Positions 53,353-62,900 of a DNA stretch of 64,000 nt are shown here, piece after piece (positions within the stretch are counted from its first letter, which is position 1; each line of letters opens with the position of its first letter). The DNA is taken from contig NZ_SHMH01000005.1 of the NCBI RefSeq assembly GCF_004283755.1, forward strand, positions 1 to 64,000. The letters run 5' to 3'. The position numbers were made by a program, and so were the translations under genes. The notes beneath the pieces were generated by a model that worked only from the letters and a program-made list of their open reading frames with translations, ran no database searches and was not told the origin of the DNA. The DNA is from Pseudoxanthomonas winnipegensis (GTDB lineage Bacteria; Pseudomonadota; Gammaproteobacteria; Xanthomonadales; Xanthomonadaceae).

Positions 53353-54714
53353 ATGTCTACTGAAGTCCCCAATCCCTACACCGGCCAGGTCGAGCATCGT
53401 CAGACGCTGATGGGCTCCAACACCGTGGAGGCTGCGCTGCACGCGGCCCAGGCCGCGTTCCCCGAATGGGCCCAGCGCTCCATCGAGGCGCGGGCTGACG
53501 TCCTGCATGCGGTCGCCGCGGCGTTGCGCGAGCGACGCGAGACCTTCCAGGCGCTGATGACGGCCGAGATGGGCAAGCTGAAGAAGGAAGCCCTGGCCGA
53601 GGTCGACAAGTGCGCCGACGCCTGCGACTACTACGCCGACCACGCCGCGCACTACCTGAAGCCCGAGCCGATCCAGACCGAGGCGCGCTCCAGCTACGTG
53701 CGCTACGAACCGATCGGCTGCGTGTTCGCGGTGATGCCGTGGAATTTCCCCATCTGGCAGGTGTTCCGCTTCCTGGCGCCGACCCTGATGGTCGGCAACA
53801 CCGCGCTGCTCAAGCACGCCACCAACGTGCCGCGCTGCGCCGATTCCATCGCCGAGGCGCTGCGCGCCGGCGGCGTGCCCGAGGGCGTGTTCGGCGTGCT
53901 GCACATCGACAACGATCAGGCCGCCCAGGTCATCCGCGATCCGCGCGTGGCCGCGGTCACGCTGACCGGCTCCGAGCGTGCGGGCCGCTCCATCGCCGCC
54001 ACCGCCGGCAGCGTGCTGAAGAAGTGCGTGATGGAGCTGGGCGGCAGCGATGCTTTCGTCGTGCTCGACGATGCCGACCTGGACAAGACGGTCGCCGCGG
54101 CGGTGAAGGGCCGCTTCGACAACGCCGGCCAGACCTGCATCGCGGCCAAGCGCTTCATCGTGGTCGATGCGATCGCCGAGCGCTTCGTGCAGCGCTTCGT
54201 CGAGGCCGCCGGCCAGCTGCGCACCGGCGATCCCAACGACGAGGCCACCACGCTGGCGCCGATGGCGCGGCAGGATCTGCGCGACGAACTGCACAAGCAG
54301 GTCGCCGCCAGCGTCGCCGATGGCGCCACCGTGCTGCTCGGCGGCCAGCCCGGGCCGGGTCATGCCGAGTACCCGGCCACCATCCTGGATCACGTCAAGC
54401 CCGGCATGCCCGCTTACGCGGAAGAGTTGTTCGGTCCGGTGGCCAGCATCCTGCGGGTGCACGACGAGGCCGAGGCCGTGCGCGTGGCCAACGACACCAG
54501 CTTCGGCCTGGGCGGCAGCGTGTGGACGGCCGATGCCGCGCGCGGCGAGCGCGTGGCCCAGCAGCTGCAATGCGGCGCGGCCTTCGTCAATGCCATCGTC
54601 AAGTCCGACGTGCGCCTGCCGTTCGGCGGCACCAAGCACTCGGGCTTCGGTCGCGAACTGGCCAACCACGGCATGCATGAGTTCACCAACATCAAGAGCA
54701 TCTACGTGAGCTGA
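53353..54714 (+). CDS. NAD(P)-dependent succinate-semialdehyde dehydrogenase (Sad/GabD-like)
   Basis: The 453-residue aldehyde dehydrogenase oxidises succinate semialdehyde to succinate, the last step of GABA and polyamine breakdown. Catalytic Glu228 (VMELGGSD) and Cys262 (NAGQTCIAAKR) are present, with the MPWNFPIWQVFRF cofactor block and a C-terminal LPFGGTKHSGFGREL. The compact N-terminus (VPNPYTGQV) and KYEPIG-like RYEPIGCVFAVMPWNFP block fit the Sad/YneI branch. Assignment to succinate semialdehyde rather than other aldehydes rests on this branch and on the polyamine genes in the same window. Confidence 0.9.
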   Translation: MSTEVPNPYTGQVEHRQTLMGSNTVEAALHAAQAAFPEWAQRSIEARADVLHAVAAALRERRETFQALMTAEMGKLKKEALAEVDKCADACDYYADHAAHYLKPEPIQTEARSSYVRYEPIGCVFAVMPWNFPIWQVFRFLAPTLMVGNTALLKHATNVPRCADSIAEALRAGGVPEGVFGVLHIDNDQAAQVIRDPRVAAVTLTGSERAGRSIAATAGSVLKKCVMELGGSDAFVVLDDADLDKTVAAAVKGRFDNAGQTCIAAKRFIVVDAIAERFVQRFVEAAGQLRTGDPNDEATTLAPMARQDLRDELHKQVAASVADGATVLLGGQPGPGHAEYPATILDHVKPGMPAYAEELFGPVASILRVHDEAEAVRVANDTSFGLGGSVWTADAARGERVAQQLQCGAAFVNAIVKSDVRLPFGGTKHSGFGRELANHGMHEFTNIKSIYVS

Positions 54715-54800
54715 TCCGGCGCGGTGCCCGCATGCGATGATCGCGGGCACCAAGCACGTCGGGAAAGTGGGGCACGCCAGGGAACAGGCACCAGATCGCG

Positions 54801-56055
54801 GTGATCGGCTATGGCACCGCCGGCCAGGCGGCGGCCGCATTGCTGGCCGCGGACGGGCATCAGGTGCATGTCTTCGAACAGGCGCCGGTGCTGGGGCCGG
54901 TGGGCGCCGGCTTCCTGCTGCAGCCCACGGGGCTGCAGGTGCTGTGGGAGATGGGTCTGTTGCCGCAGGCCCTGGCGCATGGGCGCCGCATCGATCGTCT
55001 GTATGGCGAGACGCCGGCGGGGCGCGCGGTCATGGACATGCGCTATGCGCATCTGGATCGGCGTTTGTTCGGGCTGGGCATGCAGCGCGGGGCGCTGTTC
55101 GCGCTGCTGGCGCAGGCGTGGGACGGTTACGGCGGCGTGCACTGCGGCACGCGCATCGTCGAGATCAGCCAGGACACGCGCCGCGTGCGCGAGGCCTCGG
55201 GCCAATGGCATGGGCCGTTCGATCTGGTGATCGCCGCCGATGGCGCGGGCTCGGCGCTGCGCCGGCACACGCAGGGCGTGCGCTCGGAGGCCGCCTATCC
55301 GTGGGGCGCGCTGTGGTGCCTGGTGCCGCAGGACGACTGGGCCTGGCCGCATGAGCTGCGCCAGCGCTACGTGGCCGCGCGCAAGATGATCGGCATGCTG
55401 CCGGTCGGGACGCGTCCGGGCGATGACACGCCGCGCCTGAGCTTCTTCTGGAGCCTGCCGGCCGATGGATTCGCGGCCTGGGAACAGGCGGGGATGCCGG
55501 CCTTCCGGCAGGAGGTCGCGGCGCTGTGGCCGCAGGCCGATGCGCGACTGCACCCGCTTGAGGCCTGTGGCCAGCTGGCGCGCGCTGGCTATCGCAATGC
55601 CGTGGTCCACACCTGGCATCGGGACCGTCTGCTGCTGATGGGCGATGCGGCGCACGCGATGAGTCCGCAGCTGGGGCAGGGCGTCAACATGGCGCTGATG
55701 GATGCCGCCGCGCTGCGCGATGCCTTGCGCCGAAGCCGACCTTCCCGCCGCGCTGGCCCGCTATCAGCAGCGCCGTCGTGCGCATGTGGGCCTCTATCAG
55801 TTCTGGAGCCGCTGGCTGACGCCGCTGTTCCAGTCCGACCGCGACCGGGTGGCCAGGCTGCGCGATCTCGCCTTCCTCCGGCTGGGCCGGATGCCGGGCG
55901 GGCGCGGCCACATGCTGCGCGTGCTCAGCGGCCTTCAGCATGGCCTGTTCGGGAAGCTGACTTTGCCCGACGCCTTTCTGCTGGCGTTGGCGGGCGATGG
56001 ATTGCAGGTGGTATCGGAAGCGCTTTCTGGCTTGGAACTGGCCGACGGCGGCTGA
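54801..56055 (+). pseudogene. FAD-dependent monooxygenase (UbiH/PHBH-like), split by a one-base frameshift
   Basis: Joined across the frameshift, the gene encodes about 418 residues of a class A flavoprotein monooxygenase. It shows AVIGYGTAGQAAAALLAADG at the N-terminus (FAD), FDLVIAADGAGSALR (the DG motif) and LLLMGDAAHAMSPQLGQGVN (second FAD motif). The frame is lost after AALRDAL. The following ADLPAALARYQQRRRAHVG, ending at 56055, continues in the +1 frame, and the helix there is family-typical. Removing one C of the CC at 55730-55731 (CGCCGAAGCC to CGCGAAGCC) restores LREADLPAAL without a gap. The start is unclear; GTG 54801 is used, and an AGG stands at 54786 where an ATG would fit. Either the gene is inactivated or the base is a sequencing error. 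Confidence 0.8.
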
Positions 56056-56076
56056 GTTCCGCTGAAAACCTCCTAC

Positions 56077-56107
56077 CGTCATTCCCGCGAAGGCGGGAAT
56101 CCAGTGG
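56077..56107. repeat. Short dispersed palindrome (CCCGCGAAGGCGGG type)
   Basis: CGTCATTCCCGCGAAGGCGG and the following GAATCCAGTGG match the copies at 2075, 30904 and 42735-42818. It lies 22 bases after the frameshifted monooxygenase gene. Confidence 0.8.
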
Positions 56108-56153
56108 CTTCTCATCTACAGCTGAAGACATTGGCTTTGCCGGCGCTCACAGC

Positions 56154-56328
56154 GCGTGGGCGTTCTGTCTTCGGAGGGGCAGCGGTCCGGCGGGCGGTAT
56201 CTGCTTTTCCCTCGGTCAGGGCATCCTGCCTTGCCTTAAGGCGCTCGGCTCCTGCCTCGCTCGTCGCGGCCACCGCCCGCCGGCCCGCTGCCTCGTGCGT
56301 GGCGTCGGAAGACTTCGGGTCGAAAGTC
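56154..56328. repeat. Dispersed repeat, copy B (~170 bp; copy A at 15367-15540)
   Basis: The same ~170-base element lies in the same orientation as copy A, at about three-quarters identity by eye, with a GCGTGGGCGT left edge in both. Minus-strand translation conserves [13 protein letters not shown] and GKADTA-RTAA-PK. It fills most of the gene-free gap between the monooxygenase and doc genes; nothing else is seen there. Confidence 0.75.
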
Positions 56329-56386
56329 AAAGAATTCCCGATCCATTCTTCGCGGAGCCTCGCCCCGGCCGGGTACTGCGTGGTCA

Positions 56387-56815
56387 TCAACCGCCGTAAC
56401 GCGCCTCAGGCTCGTGGAGCTGGCTGCCGGGCTTGGGCGTCAGGTGCTTGCGGATCCAGTCGGCGAAGGCGGCTTCGGCCAGGGCGCCATCGGCCAGGCC
56501 GAGCATGGCGATGTACTTGTCTTCGTCGCGGGCCTGCAACTCCACGCCGTTGAGGACCAGGAACACGCGGTAGCAGACATGGGCGGTGCGCTTGTTGCCG
56601 TCCACGAACGGGTGGTTGCGGGCCAGCCCGAACGCCAGGCTGGCGGCCAGCGCGGCCAGGTCCGGAGGTGGATCGCCGTAGCCGAACAGCTGCTGGGGGC
56701 GGGCCAGGGTCGCATCGAGCAGGGCGTCGTCGCGCACACCGCCGCTGCCGCCGTGCTCGGCCAGTTGGCGGTCGTGGATGGCCAGCACCAGGGCCCGGGT
56801 CATCCAGACGATCAT
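56387..56815 (-). CDS. doc: Doc-like Fic-fold toxin (death on curing) of a toxin-antitoxin pair
   Basis: The 142-residue Fic/Doc protein carries the Fic motif HPFVDGNKRTA (His68), in the Doc form HxFx(D/N)GNKR; phage P1 Doc uses it to phosphorylate EF-Tu and block translation. The N-terminal VLAIHDRQLAEHGGSGGVRD block is typical of Doc. It starts one base after the stop of the antitoxin gene, so translation is coupled. An in-frame ATG four codons inside is an alternative start. All catalytic residues expected for activity are present. Confidence 0.92.
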   Translation of the reverse strand: MIVWMTRALVLAIHDRQLAEHGGSGGVRDDALLDATLARPQQLFGYGDPPPDLAALAASLAFGLARNHPFVDGNKRTAHVCYRVFLVLNGVELQARDEDKYIAMLGLADGALAEAAFADWIRKHLTPKPGSQLHEPEARYGG

Positions 56816-56816
56816 C

Positions 56817-57038
56817 TCACTGCGCCAGTTTGTGCAGCACCGTGCGGTCCTCGCGCATGATCCGCTCGGCCACTTCCATCTGTGCGGCCAGGGTCGGGTC
56901 GAAGACGGTGAGCTTGATGCCGTCCGGAGTTTCCAGGGCGTAGAGCGTGTCGCCCTTTTCCAGGCGCAGGCGGGCCAGCAGGTCCTTGGGCAGGATGACG
57001 CCGGCCGAATTGCCGACGGTGGTGATCTTGAGCTTCAT
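56817..57038 (-). CDS. AbrB/MazE-type antitoxin paired with Doc
   Basis: The 73-residue swapped-hairpin AbrB DNA-binding protein reads MKLKITTVGNSAGVILPKDL followed by LARLRLEKGDTLY at residues 1-33, the SpoVT-AbrB/MazE fold. The tail (residues 45-73) is helical and probably wraps the toxin's active site. Classical doc loci use a Phd antitoxin; here a MazE-like protein takes that place, a combination also known in proteobacteria. It should neutralise Doc and repress its own promoter. An inverted repeat lies 19 bases upstream of the start. Confidence 0.9.
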   Translation of the reverse strand: MKLKITTVGNSAGVILPKDLLARLRLEKGDTLYALETPDGIKLTVFDPTLAAQMEVAERIMREDRTVLHKLAQ

Positions 57039-57056
57039 GGTTGTGCGCTCGATGTT

Positions 57057-57070
57057 ATAACGATGGTTAT
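57057..57070 (-). promoter_or_regulatory. Palindromic operator/promoter of the toxin-antitoxin genes
   Basis: ATAACCATCGTTAT on the minus strand has ATAAC/GTTAT inverted arms and overlaps a TATAAC -10-like hexamer. It lies 19-32 bases before the antitoxin start, as expected for autorepression by an AbrB-type antitoxin. Confidence 0.55.
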
Positions 57071-57143
57071 ATTCCGATAGATTCACATAGGAACGCAAGG
57101 CCAAGCGAGGACTTTGCCGTATCTCGCCCCGTGCGACGCGGGA

Positions 57144-57161
57144 GGTGTACAAATGTCCACC
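57144..57161 (+). promoter_or_regulatory. Candidate LexA2 (SOS) operator overlapping the lexA ribosome-binding region
   Basis: GGTGTACAAATGTCCACC is an 18-base palindrome with one mismatched pair. It ends one base before the lexA ATG, so a bound repressor would block both transcription and start-site access. The site is presumed autoregulatory for the whole imu operon. Confidence 0.6.
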
Positions 57162-57162
57162 C

Positions 57163-57768
57163 ATGGACCCCCTGACCCCTCAACGCGCCGCCGTGCTGGC
57201 CTATCTGAAGGCCCAGGCATTGCGCGGACACGCGCCCAGCCTGGCGGAGATCGCGGCTGAATTCGGCTTTGCCTCGCGCAATGCCGCGCACAAGCACGTC
57301 CAGGCACTGGCCGAGGCGGGCCTGATCCAGCTGCGCGCGGGGCAGAAGCGCGGAATCCGGCTGCCCGAGGCCGTGCGCCGCGATGCGCTGCTGGCGCTGC
57401 CGGTGCTGGGCCGGGTCGCCGCCGGCGTGCCGATCGGCGCGGATATCGGCCTGGACGAGCAGCTGCTGCTGGATGCCGGCGTGTTCTCGCTGCGGCCGGA
57501 CTATCTGCTGCGCGTGCAGGGCGATTCGATGATCGACGACGGCATCCTCGACGGCGACCTGGTCGGCGTGCATCGCAGCGCCGAGGCACGCGACGGGCAG
57601 ATCGTGGTGGCGCGCATCGAAGGCGAGCTGACCATCAAGCGCCTGGAGCGCGGCCGGCACCAGCTGCGCCTGCTGCCGCGCAATCCGGCGCATGCGCCGA
57701 TCGAGGTGCCGGCCGGGGCGGACTTCGCCATCGAAGGCCTGTACTGCGGCCTGGTGCGCAGGGGTTGA
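57163..57768 (+). CDS. lexA2: LexA-type SOS repressor (LexA2) of the imuAB-dnaE2 cassette
   Basis: The 201-residue repressor has an N-terminal winged helix (LTPQRAAVLAYLKAQALRGH, SLAEIAAEFGFASRNAAHKH) and a C-terminal self-cleaving domain. The cleavage bond is Ala87-Gly88 (VAAGVPIG). The catalytic dyad is Ser122 (QGDSMIDDGI) and Lys159 (LTIKRLERG). RecA filaments formed on damaged DNA trigger its autoproteolysis. Xanthomonads carry two lexA genes, and the one at the head of the imu operon is usually called lexA2. ATG 57163 directly follows a palindromic operator. The next gene starts five bases after its stop. Confidence 0.94.
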   Translation: MDPLTPQRAAVLAYLKAQALRGHAPSLAEIAAEFGFASRNAAHKHVQALAEAGLIQLRAGQKRGIRLPEAVRRDALLALPVLGRVAAGVPIGADIGLDEQLLLDAGVFSLRPDYLLRVQGDSMIDDGILDGDLVGVHRSAEARDGQIVVARIEGELTIKRLERGRHQLRLLPRNPAHAPIEVPAGADFAIEGLYCGLVRRG

Positions 57769-57772
57769 GGCC

Positions 57773-58423
57773 GTGGCCGAGGTGCCACGTCGTGCGTTGT
57801 CGGCGGTGCGGGCCCCGGGCCTGCCGCTGGACGAGCTGCTGGCCGCGCGCACGGTCTGGCGGGCCGGGCGCGGCGGCGCGCCGCGCCATGACGGCGAGCC
57901 CACCGGCCATGCCGCGCTGGACGCACTGCTGCCCACCGCCGGCTGGCCGCGCAAGGCCTTGACCGAGCTGCTGCTGCCGGCCGACGGCATCGGCGAGATC
58001 GCCTTGCTGCTGCCCACGCTGGCGCGCCTGACCAGCGCCGGTGAGCGCGTGGCGCTGATCGCCCCGCCGTACATTCCTTACGCGCCGGCCTGGCAGGGCC
58101 GCGGGGTGGATCTGGCGCAGCTGGAGGTGGTCGACGCGGCGCCGCGCGATGCGCTGTGGGCCTTCGAGCAGTGCCTGCGCAGCGGCGCCTGCGCGGCCGT
58201 GCTGGGCTGGCCGCAGGCGGCCGACGAGCGCGCGCTGCGCCGCCTGCAGGTGGCCGCCGACAGCGGCGACTGCTGCGGCTTCGCCCTGCGCGAGGCGCGC
58301 CATGCGCTCAACGCTTCACCGGCCGCGCTGCGCCTGGAGTACCACAGCGAGGAGGGCGCCTGGCGCGTGCGCAAGTGTCGCGGCGGCCAGGTGCCGGCCC
58401 AGCCGCTGCGGCTGGTGCATTGA
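57773..58423 (+). CDS. imuA: ImuA, RecA-like component of the mutasome
   Basis: The 216-residue protein is related to RecA/SulA and was formerly called SulA-like. It begins with GTG at 57773. Family blocks are RAGRGGAPRHDGEPTGHAAL near residue 30, LTELLLPADGIGEIALLLP, and PPYIPYAPAWQGRGVDLAQL, ending in the RKCRGG segment. A degenerate nucleotide-binding fold is expected, without a clear Walker A. ImuA works with ImuB and DnaE2 in damage-induced mutagenesis. It lies between lexA2 and imuB in the standard cassette order. Confidence 0.9.
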   Translation: MAEVPRRALSAVRAPGLPLDELLAARTVWRAGRGGAPRHDGEPTGHAALDALLPTAGWPRKALTELLLPADGIGEIALLLPTLARLTSAGERVALIAPPYIPYAPAWQGRGVDLAQLEVVDAAPRDALWAFEQCLRSGACAAVLGWPQAADERALRRLQVAADSGDCCGFALREARHALNASPAALRLEYHSEEGAWRVRKCRGGQVPAQPLRLVH

Positions 58424-58515
58424 GGCGTGGCCATGCCATCGCATCGACCGCTGCCGTGGAATCCGGCTCCCCGACCCGACGCTGACACGGCGCCCTGCGC
58501 GCGGGCGGTGCGCTG

Positions 58516-59943
58516 ATGCTGTGGGCCTGCATCCTGTTGCCGCACCTGGCCATGGACGCGGTGCTCCGGCGCCTGCCCGAGGACGAGCGCGCCGCGCCGC
58601 TGGTGCTGGTCGAAGGCCCGGCGCAGCTGCGGCGGCTGCATTCGGTCAACGCCGCCGCCGCCCAGGCCGGGCTGACGCCGGGCATGCGCCTGTCGGCCGC
58701 GCACGCGCTGCTGGCGCAGGTGCGCACGGTGGATTTCGATGCGCAGGACCAGGCGCGCAGCCAGCGCTTCCTGGCCAGCTGGGCCTACCGGCACAGCTCG
58801 CTGGTCAGCCAGCAGTGGCCGCATGCGATCGTGCTGGAGGCGCGCGCCAGCTTCCGCCTGTTCGGGCCGTGGCCGCGCTTCGCCCAGCGCCTGCGCGAGG
58901 AGCTCGAGACGCTCGGCTTCCGCCACCGTCTGGCGCTGGCGCCCACGCCGCGCGCGGCGCAGGTGCTGGCCGGGCGCGAGGACGGCCTGGCCATCGCCCG
59001 GCCCGAGCGCCTGCAGCAGGTCCTCGACGCGGTGCCGGTCCGCGCCGCGCACCTGCCCGAGGACAGCGGCGAGCGCCTGCACCGCATGGGTCTGCACACG
59101 CTGGCCGCGCTGCGCGCACTGCCGCGCGACGGGCTGCGGCGGCGCTTCGGTCTGGCCCTGCTCGAACACCTGGATCGCTTGTACGGGCAGGCCGACGACC
59201 CGCTGGACTGGTACGCACCGCCGGACCACTTCGACGCGCGCGTGGAGATGGGCTATGAGGTGGAGAACCACATGGCGCTGCTGTTCCCGCTGCGGCGCCT
59301 AGTCGGCGATCTGTGCACCTATCTGTCGATCCGCGACGGCGGCGTGCAGCGTTTCGTGCTGCGGCTGGAGCACGAGCAGGGCCATAGCGATGTGGAGGTC
59401 GGCCTGCTGGCGCCCGAGCGTAACCAGGCGCTGCTGTTCGAACTGGCGCGCAACCGCCTGGAGCGCGTGGCCATCGATCAGCCGGTGGTGGGCCTGCGCC
59501 TGCTGGCGCGGCAGCTGCCGCCGTTCGTGCCCGCGGTGCGCGACCTGTTCGACACCCGCCCGCAGCAGGCGCTGGACTGGCCGCAACTGCGCGAGCGCCT
59601 GCGCGCGCGGCTGGGCGATGCGGCCGTCTACCGGGTCGAACCGGCCGGCGATGCGCGCCCGGAAAAGGCCTGGCGCCGCGCCCTGGGCGATGCGCCGCGC
59701 GGCGTGGAGACCGCCCCCGCGCGTCCGCCGCGCCCGGCCTGGCTGCTGCCGCAGCCGGTGGCCCTGCATGGCCCGGCGCGGATCATCTCCGGCCCCGAAC
59801 GCCTGGAAAGCGGCTGGTGGGACCAGGGCGATGCGCGCCGCGACTACTACGTGGTGGAAACCGCGCGCGGCCAGCGTGCCTGGGCGTTCCAGCCGGCCGG
59901 CGTGCGCGACGCGCCGTGGATGCTGCATGGGTGGTTTGGATGA
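58516..59943 (+). CDS. imuB: ImuB, Y-family polymerase-like protein
   Basis: The 475-residue protein is related to Y-family (DinB/UmuC) polymerases but lacks their acidic active-site residues: the first motif reads ILLPHLAMDAVLRRL instead of a DxD-type motif. ImuB therefore acts as the scaffold that brings the beta clamp, ImuA and DnaE2 together. The fingers/palm fold is recognisable (SVNAAAAQAGLTPGMRLS, PRAAQVLAG), and the C-terminus ends with the conserved GWWDQGDARRDYYVVET and MLHGWFG blocks. The gene begins 92 bases after imuA, longer than usual for this operon, with no terminator seen in the gap. Confidence 0.93.
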   Translation: MLWACILLPHLAMDAVLRRLPEDERAAPLVLVEGPAQLRRLHSVNAAAAQAGLTPGMRLSAAHALLAQVRTVDFDAQDQARSQRFLASWAYRHSSLVSQQWPHAIVLEARASFRLFGPWPRFAQRLREELETLGFRHRLALAPTPRAAQVLAGREDGLAIARPERLQQVLDAVPVRAAHLPEDSGERLHRMGLHTLAALRALPRDGLRRRFGLALLEHLDRLYGQADDPLDWYAPPDHFDARVEMGYEVENHMALLFPLRRLVGDLCTYLSIRDGGVQRFVLRLEHEQGHSDVEVGLLAPERNQALLFELARNRLERVAIDQPVVGLRLLARQLPPFVPAVRDLFDTRPQQALDWPQLRERLRARLGDAAVYRVEPAGDARPEKAWRRALGDAPRGVETAPARPPRPAWLLPQPVALHGPARIISGPERLESGWWDQGDARRDYYVVETARGQRAWAFQPAGVRDAPWMLHGWFG

Positions 59944-59979
59944 GGCGGGGCAGAGTGGAAGGCTGCGGGAGAGAGGGCG

Positions 59980-62900
59980 ATGAGTTGGGATGACGCGGTC
60001 GATGGGGTGGATCGGGACACGCCGGGCGGGCGCATGCCGCGCGCCTGGCGCACGGCCCAGCGCCTGCGCACGGCGGCCAACGACGATGCGCCGCAGGGCG
60101 TGGCCGCAGACGGCCTGCCGGCCTATGCCGAGCTGCACTGCCTGTCGGATTTCTCTTTCCTGCGCGGGGCCTCGGATGCCACGGCACTGTTCGAACGTGC
60201 CAAGGCCTGCGGCTACAGCGCGCTGGCGATCACCGACGAATGCTCGCTGGCCGGCATCGTGCGCGGCTGGGAAGGCGCACGGGCCACCGGCGTCGGCCTG
60301 ATCGTCGGCAGCGAGTTCGCGCTGGTCGATGGCACCAGCTTCGTGCTGCTGGTGGAGACGCGCGCCGGCTACACCCAGCTGTGCGCGCTGATCACCACCG
60401 CGCGGCGCGCCGCCAGCAAGGGCCGTTACACCTTGACGCGTGCCGATGTGGAGGCGCAGTTCCACGTCGCGGCGCCCGAACTGTTCGCCCTGTGGCTGCC
60501 CGGCGCGCAGCCGCAGGCGCAGGACGGGCGCTGGCTGCAGCAGGTGTTCGGCGAGCGCGCCTATCTGGCGGTGGAACTGCTGCGCGACGGCGACGACGAC
60601 GCGCGGCTGGCCGCGCTGCTGGCGCTGTCCGGGCAGTTGGGCATGACGCCCCTGGCCAGCGGCGATGTGCACATGGCCACCCGCCGCGAGCGCGTGCTGC
60701 AGGACACGATCACCGCGATCCGCCACACCGTGCCGCTGGCCGAGGCCGGCGCGTTGCTGTTCCGCAACGGCGAGCGCCACCTGCGCTCGCGCCGGGCGCT
60801 CGGCAACATCTATCCGGCGGCGCTGCTCGAGGCGACGGTGGACCTCGCCCGGCGCTGCAGCGGCTTCGACCTCAAGCGCGATGTGAAGTACGACTACCCG
60901 GCCGAGCTGGTGCCGGCCGGGCATACCGCGACCAGCTATCTGCGCGAGTTGACCGAGGCCGGAATCCGCACGCGCTGGGCCGAGCGCGGCCTGACGCTCT
61001 CGGACAAGGTGCGGGGCGATATCGAGCAGGAGCTGGCGCTGATCGAGGAGCTGGAGTACGAGGCCTTCTTCCTGACCGTGCATGACGTGGTGCGCTTCGC
61101 CAAGTCGCAGGGAATCCTGTGCCAGGGGCGCGGCTCTTCGGCCAACTCCGCCGTGTGCTACGCGCTGGGCATCACCGCGGTGGACCCGGACGAGAATCGC
61201 CTGCTGATCTCCCGCTTCCTGTCCAAGGCGCGCAACGAGCCGCCCGATATCGACGTCGATTTCGAACACGAGCGGCGCGAGGAGGTCATCCAGTACGTCT
61301 ACCGCAAGTACGGCCGCGCGCGTGCGGCGCTGGCGGCCACGGTCATCAGCTACCGCGGCAAGAGCGCGGTGCGCGAGGTGGCCAAGGCCTTCGGCCTGCC
61401 GCCGGACCAGATCGCGCTGCTGGCCAACTGCTTCGGCTGGGGCAATGGCGACACGCCGATGCAGCAGCGGCTGGAGGAGGCCGGCTTCGACACCGCCAAT
61501 CCGCTGATCGTGAGGATTCTGGCTCTCACCTGCATGCTCGAAGGCAAGCCGCGCCACCTGTCCCAGCACGTCGGCGGCTTCGTCATCGCCGAGCAGACCC
61601 TGTCCACCGTGGTGCCGGTGGAGAACGCGGCCATGGCCGACCGCACCATCATCCAGTGGGAGAAGGACGACCTGGAGACCATGGGCATGCTCAAGGTCGA
61701 CTGCCTGGCGCTGGGCATGCTGACCTGCATCCGCAAGACGCTGGACCTGATCCGCGTGCACCGTGGGCGCGATCACGACATCGCCAGTGTCCCGTCCAAC
61801 GACAAGCCCACCTACGACATGATCCAACTGGCCGACACGGTCGGCGTGTTCCAGATCGAATCGCGCGCGCAGATGGCCATGCTGCCGCGGCTCAAGCCCG
61901 CCAAGTTCTACGACCTGGTGATCGAGGTGGCGATCGTGCGCCCCGGGCCGATCCAGGGCGACATGGTCCATCCCTATCTGCGCCGGCGTCAGGGGCTGGA
62001 GCAGCCCACCTATCCGTCCGAGGGCGTCGAGGAGATCCTCGGGCCGACGCTGGGCGTGCCGCTGTTCCAGGAGCAGGTGATGGAGCTGGTGATCCATGCC
62101 GGCTATCAGCCGGACGAGGCCGACGGCCTGCGCCGCTCGATGGCCGCCTGGCGACGCGGCGGCGACATGGAGCCGCACCGCGTGCGCATCCGCCAGCTGA
62201 TGGAGGACAAGGGCTACGCGCCGGCGTTCATCGACCAGATCTTCGACCAGATCAAGGGCTTCGGCTCGTATGGCTTCCCGCAGAGCCACGCGGCCTCCTT
62301 CGCCAAGCTGGTTTATGTCAGCTGCTGGCTCAAACGGCACGAGCCTGCGGCCTTCGCCTGCGGCCTGTTGAACGCGCAGCCGATGGGGTTCTATTCGCCC
62401 AGCCAGATCGTGCAGGACGCGCGCCGCGGCAAGGCCGCGCGCCAGGCCGTCACCGTGCTGCCGGTGGACGTGCTGCACAGCGACTGGGACAACACCCTGG
62501 TCGGCGGAAGGCCGTGGCGCAGCGCGCACGATCCGGGCGAGCAGCCGGACATCCGTCTGGGCTTCCGCCAGGTGGCCGGCCTGTCCGAAGCCACCGGCAA
62601 GGCGGTCATGGCCGCGCGCGCGCAGCGCGCCTTCGCCGATCTGGAAGACCTGTGCCTGCGCGCCGGCCTGGACGAGAAGGCCCGCACCGCGCTGGCCGAA
62701 GCCGGCGCGCTGCGCTCGCTGGTCGGTCACCGCAATGCCGCGCGCTGGGCGGTGGCCGGGGTCGAGCGTCGCCGCCCGCTGCTGCCCGGCAGCCCGCGCG
62801 AACAGGCCATCGCAATGCCGGCGCCGCGCATCGGCCAGGACATCACCGCCGACTACCGCTGCGTCGGCCTGAGCCTGGAGGCGCATCCGATGGCGCTGCT

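Noticed and set aside
56104-56553. 149-codon plus-strand frame over repeat copy B and the doc 3' end
   Set aside because: It is half repeat and half antisense to doc; no start signal.
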